Source: Aurifilum marmelostoma | Lineage: Eukaryota; Ascomycota; Sordariomycetes; Diaporthales; Cryphonectriaceae | NCBI GenBank assembly: GCA_027559495.1 | Contig: JAMXSV010000007.1 | Span: forward strand, 930,001-994,000 | DNA length: 64,000 bases | Reading direction: 5' to 3' | Shown here: piece after piece, positions 59,632-64,000 of the stretch | Layout of the letters: each line of letters starts with the position of its first letter | Numbering within the stretch: position 1 is the first letter of the stretch | The notes under the pieces: model-generated | Databases searched by the model: none | The model's input: the letters and a program-made list of their open reading frames with translations, nothing else | What the model was told of the DNA's origin: nothing | Position numbers and translations under genes: made by a program

Positions 59632-60069
59632 GGGAACCACCACCTACCAACTTCAGACAACAGCCATGCCCCTGACTGCATAGTGGATTAAGTCCCCTGT
59701 GGGAGTTCCCAGCCTATCTCAGACTACGTCCGTACTTGCTGCACTATAGTAGGATATCTGCATAACCAGAATGGGACAGGTGAACAGAAGATCGAAAAGA
59801 GAAAAAAAGGGAAAAGAAAAGAAAAGGGAAAGAGCAAGAATTCATGAATCAGATGATGACATACAGTCAGTAGTATTACATAGCACTAGAGCACGAGCAA
59901 ATGAGATCGAGGGGCGCTCATGGCCAGGCTGATTAGTGCCAGCTTACCAGCTTTTCCTCAGCACTGAGCGCGCTCTGGACGGCGGGCGGCCATAGGATCT
60001 AGTGAGATCCGGTCATCGCAGCTATACCCCAACAGCGCACCAGGGGGGATGGATCATCCCTCTCTTAGG

Positions 60070-60081
60070 CCCCCCCCCCCC
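60070..60081 (+). repeat. C12 homopolymer
   Basis: Twelve consecutive C in the right-hand gene-free region. Confidence 0.9.
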
Positions 60082-61432
60082 AGTCGAGCAAGCTCGCTAG
60101 TGCATACACATTAGCATGTTGGAAGCAATACAGCAGCAAGTCCTCAGGATATTCTGTTAGTGAGGTCAAAGGAAAGTGCAGTACAGCAGGGGCAAGTAGC
60201 TAGACAGCTTTCTTCCTTTGGCCGTGCACAGATACTATGGGTTTCTTTTAATATTAGGGTACCAGCACTACTATGGTATATCGGCAGACCTCGCTGTCGC
60301 CGTGCACTATTATAGTAGTATATGTACTATCTGTTTCTAGAATAACTTTTTTTTTTATTTCTTCCTTCAGCTGGCACGGATCTGCATACCTTGGGCCTCA
60401 GGGCTCTAGGAACCGGCAAATTTCCGTGGGGAAAGGATCTTGACTAGCAAGTTCTGACCAGTGCGAGCCGGCCTGGCCTGTAGTATTCAAGCTACGCTGA
60501 GGGCACGCCCACCCACCCACACCCTACCAGCCTGCCGGTACGCAGAGTCGTCGGCGCCGCTGACACCATCCTGGGGCCTCTCCGTCCAGCACTCACCTTT
60601 CCAGGCCCTCCCTGGCCATGTGGCATAGTTCGCATAACAGATGCATTGCAGAGACTGCATTACAATTGCTCCTCATTTCTCCTTAGTTGAACTCGTCACC
60701 GTGGCCCACTCGTTGGTTTGGTTTCCCTCGACCATGGATGGCTCATGTAATTGAAGACATGGTACATACCTAGGACATGCCTATATACCTATATAATCTA
60801 CCTGGTATCATAGTAAATTACTTATTGTACTCTGCATCAGGGTTGTGCCGGTTTAGTATCATCAGGGTCCAGGTTTTTCTGTAGCCTGAAGGAAACGATA
60901 GCCGTCACCCTCTGGGGCCATGTCGGCCACTCGCTAAAGACCACCGCAAGTAGTCCAGTCCAGTCTCTGCTACCTCGCGTGTTACCAACCCTCGCCTCCG
61001 CCAGTCCTATTTTATGCAGAACCCTTTTTCAAAACGGGATATTGCCTGGCAGGCTTTGATCTAGTTCAACGATCGGACGTCTGCTAAAGCACCGGCGGGG
61101 TAGGAGGGGGGGATTGTTAGGCTGGCTCTGCTTCAGATGGAATCCAGCACCACCCTACCTCGTGAGGGTGTAATTATTATTATTATTATTATCAATATTT
61201 TGATTTTGATTTTCTTTTTCCTTCTTCTTTTTCTCTTCTCTCTCTCCATCCAGCCTCGCTGGCTGGCCTCAGTTCTGCCTGAACGTGTCAGTACGATGTT
61301 ACTGTAATCGTACGAATTGCTACAACGGCAGGCCTGATCAGCTCATCCATCTCACCTGGGGCGCTTCTGGGCTGACGAAGGATGCCGACACAAGCGCGCG
61401 GCCCCTGCCCAACCCGAGGGATAGTATCTGAC

Positions 61433-61460
61433 CTCCTCCTCCTCCTCCTCCTCCTCTTCC
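61433..61460 (+). repeat. (CTC)n trinucleotide repeat
   Basis: A nearly pure CTC/TCC repeat of about nine units, slightly interrupted at its right end. Confidence 0.8.
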
Positions 61461-62146
61461 TCCTGCTGTATGGGGCCAGACCGCGTGACGACCTAGTGAC
61501 AGATGCTAAGTTCTGCATTGTACAAGTAATTGCTGTTGTCACAAAGCTGCTGCATATGAGTAGTAAGTACAGAACTATCCCAAGTGGGCACGTCCTATTC
61601 TCGCGTGGGCTCAACTTGCAGCCTCGATACCCACCGGCGGATCCTGGAATCGTGGTACTATGTAGAGTCCAGAATGGCGCAGTGCATCGGCCATGTGGCC
61701 AGTAGCGGCTCGACCCCAGCACGTGGCAATTCCATCATCCCATTGATAAAAGGTCTGTGTGGGTGGCCCTGACTGACTCCGTCCTTGGGACCTGTCAGAG
61801 AGACTATTGATTCTCCCAATAGAATAATTCTAATTAAACTGATGTTTCCATTGGGTGCAAAGATGATTCTCTGATATATTTCCCCCCCCTTCACTTCCCC
61901 TACGCCTTACCCAACACAGGTCCGTCCAAAATACACTGAAGTCCAGGGTGGGTGTGTCTTTGTTTTCGGCTATGAAACCGTACCTGACAAAGATACAGTG
62001 GAACCACTCCACCGAAACCAATCTTTTCTACATATTTGTCTTTTTTTCCTCCTCCCCCATGTCCCAATATCCAGTGACTCAGGGATGCTCTACCTCTCGG
62101 AGACAGACGACCTCTGTCATGTTCTTCAAACCACGTATTACGTACC

Positions 62147-62422
62147 ATGGTAGACGAGGCCGAAATCCCCACAGCCCAGCAACTTCTCGGGTTGTTTCCC
62201 AGCAGCCCCCGGGCGGTTCCAATACTACTGTACGTAGTACTACCACACTTTGCTATAGCAGGTATCATGATCTGGTTGGTACATTATACGAGCGCTCAGT
62301 TCCCCGTCCCACCGACCGGAGCACCCCTCGTCGCCCTTGCATTCTTGTGTTTTCTGACAGCGAATACGATGATTCCCTGCCTCATCAAATTCCTCTTCCT
62401 CGCGGCTGTTCGCCCTCATTAG
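62147..62422 (+). CDS. Possible small two-helix membrane protein (low confidence)
   Basis: A 91-codon frame starts MVDEAEIPTAQQLLGLF in a fair context (TACCATGG). It has two hydrophobic stretches: AVPILLYVVLPHFAIAGIMI and APLVALAFLCFLTANTMI. No family is recognised. The composition is smoother than the other frames around it, but it overlaps another open frame on the same strand and lies in DNA with no other genes, so it may be chance. Confidence 0.2.
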   Translation: MVDEAEIPTAQQLLGLFPSSPRAVPILLYVVLPHFAIAGIMIWLVHYTSAQFPVPPTGAPLVALAFLCFLTANTMIPCLIKFLFLAAVRPH

Positions 62423-64000
62423 CAGTACAGCTACTGCTCCTCATGTAGTAGTATACATCAAGTAATGCCTGCATCGATTCTTGTTCATCTCAAAAAGTAC
62501 TTGGCGCGTGGTCTCAAAGCTCAATGAACCTGTCCACCACAATGCAATGCAGGACTTACTTATTCGTCTTATCGCCGATCCAGAATATTTTTCACCGTTC
62601 CTGACGATGTCCCCATTCCTCCCCACCCCTCTATTGTGTTTGTTGGTACTGCTGTGCGGTAGTATGCTCCCTTGTGCAGGATTCCTGCGGGTGACGGACC
62701 AACCACGAGCGTAGCCCCTCCTCCCACGCGTATCTACCTCCCTTATCCGGAAAGAGGGACAACTTCCTCTCGGTCTCATTATGCAGGACCCAGGTGGATG
62801 TTCCCCCAGATTATAAGGGGCAGTTCCCTCTCGTTGCCCTTTTTTGAAAACTCGTCCGACCATAAGGATTTTGGATCGCCAACTAAAATGATGCACTATG
62901 GTCCGAGGGGCGGTCCGGACCCTCATCCCGCCCCCAACACTGGCCACCGCATTTGTCTTCTACCTCTCTTCTCTCTCTCTCTCTCGCTCCTCCACATCAA
63001 TAGTGATGATAACAACCACACTACACACTAATTACACTGGATCTCACAAAGATGTTTTTGACTTTATTATCTCGGTGATTGCTGCGAATTTCTGTGGCTC
63101 TTACAAGCATAGCGTAGATGGATTTTTGTACTGTGTAAATTTTATGAAAGCGGGTGCTTGGCTGTGACACTCCCTCCCACATGCCTTGGCCCCCAAGCGA
63201 GGACGCCATGGAAGCCCTCTTCCATTGCCAACGCCACAGATCACATTTCCCTTGTCCCGATTCAAAATCTGTCATTGCTGCGCACAGGGTTTTGGAGTCA
63301 CAAAACAACAAAAAAAAATGAATGAAGGAAAACGAGCCAGAGCATTTTGGCCCCGAACGGGAAAGAGAAAGGAATCAGGAAGCGGGATGGTGATGACCCT
63401 CCAGGCTATCTACTCGGCTACCTATTTCATATCTCCCAGGCCCAGCTTTGCTTTTCTCACCTCGCGCTTATTCTCCCCAGGATTCTTTGGCATTTTGGCG
63501 CCCCAATGAACGAACGCCACCATCGTTCCTCTTGGGGGACCCCCTTTGAGTGGCATATATGCCGCGTGGTAATATACGGTGCGAGGAACGAGACCGCAGA
63601 CCAGTTCGAGAGCCCTACTACAGGCCCATGGAGAAGGTCAGAAAGGGAAAAGGTGCTTATTCACTCCTTTTCATCCCCAAAAAAGTCTCCACGGGGTAGC
63701 AGAGCGTCAGATCAGCATCGTTTCCAGATTCCATACAGCGTCTTTGTGTCTGAAGTCGAACCATACCCAAGGCCTCACGCTGTATCATCACCCTCTCCTG
63801 GTTTCCCATATGTGGAACGTTTGGATTCTTCTCGAACCCGCGGCGAGTAACGTCTCTTCGATCTTCCGAGATCTGCATCCTATGAACACCAGTGTGACTA
63901 GGGTACAGAGATATCCCACGGGCTTTTCATGTTTCATCGGACAGGGCTCTCGAGCGGTAGCAGTACTGTAGCAGCAGCAGGAGCAGCGATGTCACCCCAT

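Larger units (their letters stand above)
56985..64000. other. 7 kb right end without a supportable gene
   Basis: The first 1.6 kb should be the promoter and leader of the VWA gene: the minus strand is pyrimidine-rich, with a T/C strip at 58425-58570. Beyond about 59 kb no domain-bearing frame is seen on either strand. There are C runs at 59619-59631 and 60070-60081, TAC/GTA-rich blocks (59740-59760, 60255-60340, 62220-62240), a TTA repeat (61171-61191) and a CTC repeat (61433-61460). A small frame at 62147-62422 is listed separately. Confidence 0.5.

Noticed and set aside
1..64000. CRISPR arrays, insertion sequences, rRNA or secondary-metabolite backbone genes
   Set aside because: I saw no spaced direct repeats, transposase frames, rRNA cores, or PKS/NRPS/terpene synthase motifs.

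Overview
The window is nuclear DNA from a filamentous ascomycete, most likely a Sordariomycete. The genes are GC-rich, with 0-5 short GT-AG introns (about 70-320 bp, some with a CTAAC-type branch site), and have no operons. Many products are typical of Pezizomycotina: a PQ-loop vacuolar transporter, a NIPA family protein with a long disordered tail, an Ecl1-type zinc protein, a RING/PH/VWA scaffold and a BAHD-like acyltransferase. I cannot assign a genus from the sequence alone. I see no prokaryotic, viral, CRISPR, rRNA or intact transposon features.

Layout. The left edge carries the first exon of ribosomal protein uL1 (minus). Next come a peroxisomal-type NADH pyrophosphatase (minus, with an apparent frameshift), a PQ-loop transporter (plus), an MCT-like MFS transporter (minus), and a peroxisomal enoyl-CoA isomerase (plus) facing COG1 (minus). 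Then follow SAS10/UTP3 (minus), 3-ketodihydrosphingosine reductase (plus), an unrecognised protein with a duplicated motif (minus), a NIPA-like transporter (plus), and a divergent pair made of a peroxisomal SDR (minus) and a kappa-class GST (plus). SWC5 (minus, apparent frameshift) ends the dense half. From 28.9 to 64 kb the window is gene-poor. It holds an Ecl1-like gene (39.1-40.2 kb), a BAHD-like acyltransferase (44.4-46.1 kb, apparent frameshift), a Drs2-type flippase (46.7-51.0 kb) and a Far1/Ste5-like RING-PH-VWA protein (53.6-57.0 kb). Long stretches between and after these show no gene I can support.

Themes. Four proteins end in peroxisomal targeting (PTS1-like) tripeptides: SKI, HKL, AKL and PKL. 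Three of the intergenic regions that drive them carry CCGAGG, and two of these share an identical 11-mer. Several genes serve membrane traffic and lipids: COG1 (Golgi tethering), the Drs2 flippase, the Tsc10 reductase (sphingolipids) and the PQ-loop transporter (vacuole). Others serve chromatin and ribosome biogenesis: SWC5, SAS10 and uL1.

Caution. Three otherwise conserved genes are each broken by what looks like a single-base indel at a short G/C run. The window also contains about a dozen G/C homopolymers of 10-21 bases. Base-calling error is the simplest explanation, and real pseudogenisation cannot be excluded. I found no convincing undescribed multi-gene system. The best leads are the shared promoter element of the peroxisomal genes, the duplicated-motif protein, and the 10 kb gene-poor region upstream of the Ecl1-like gene.
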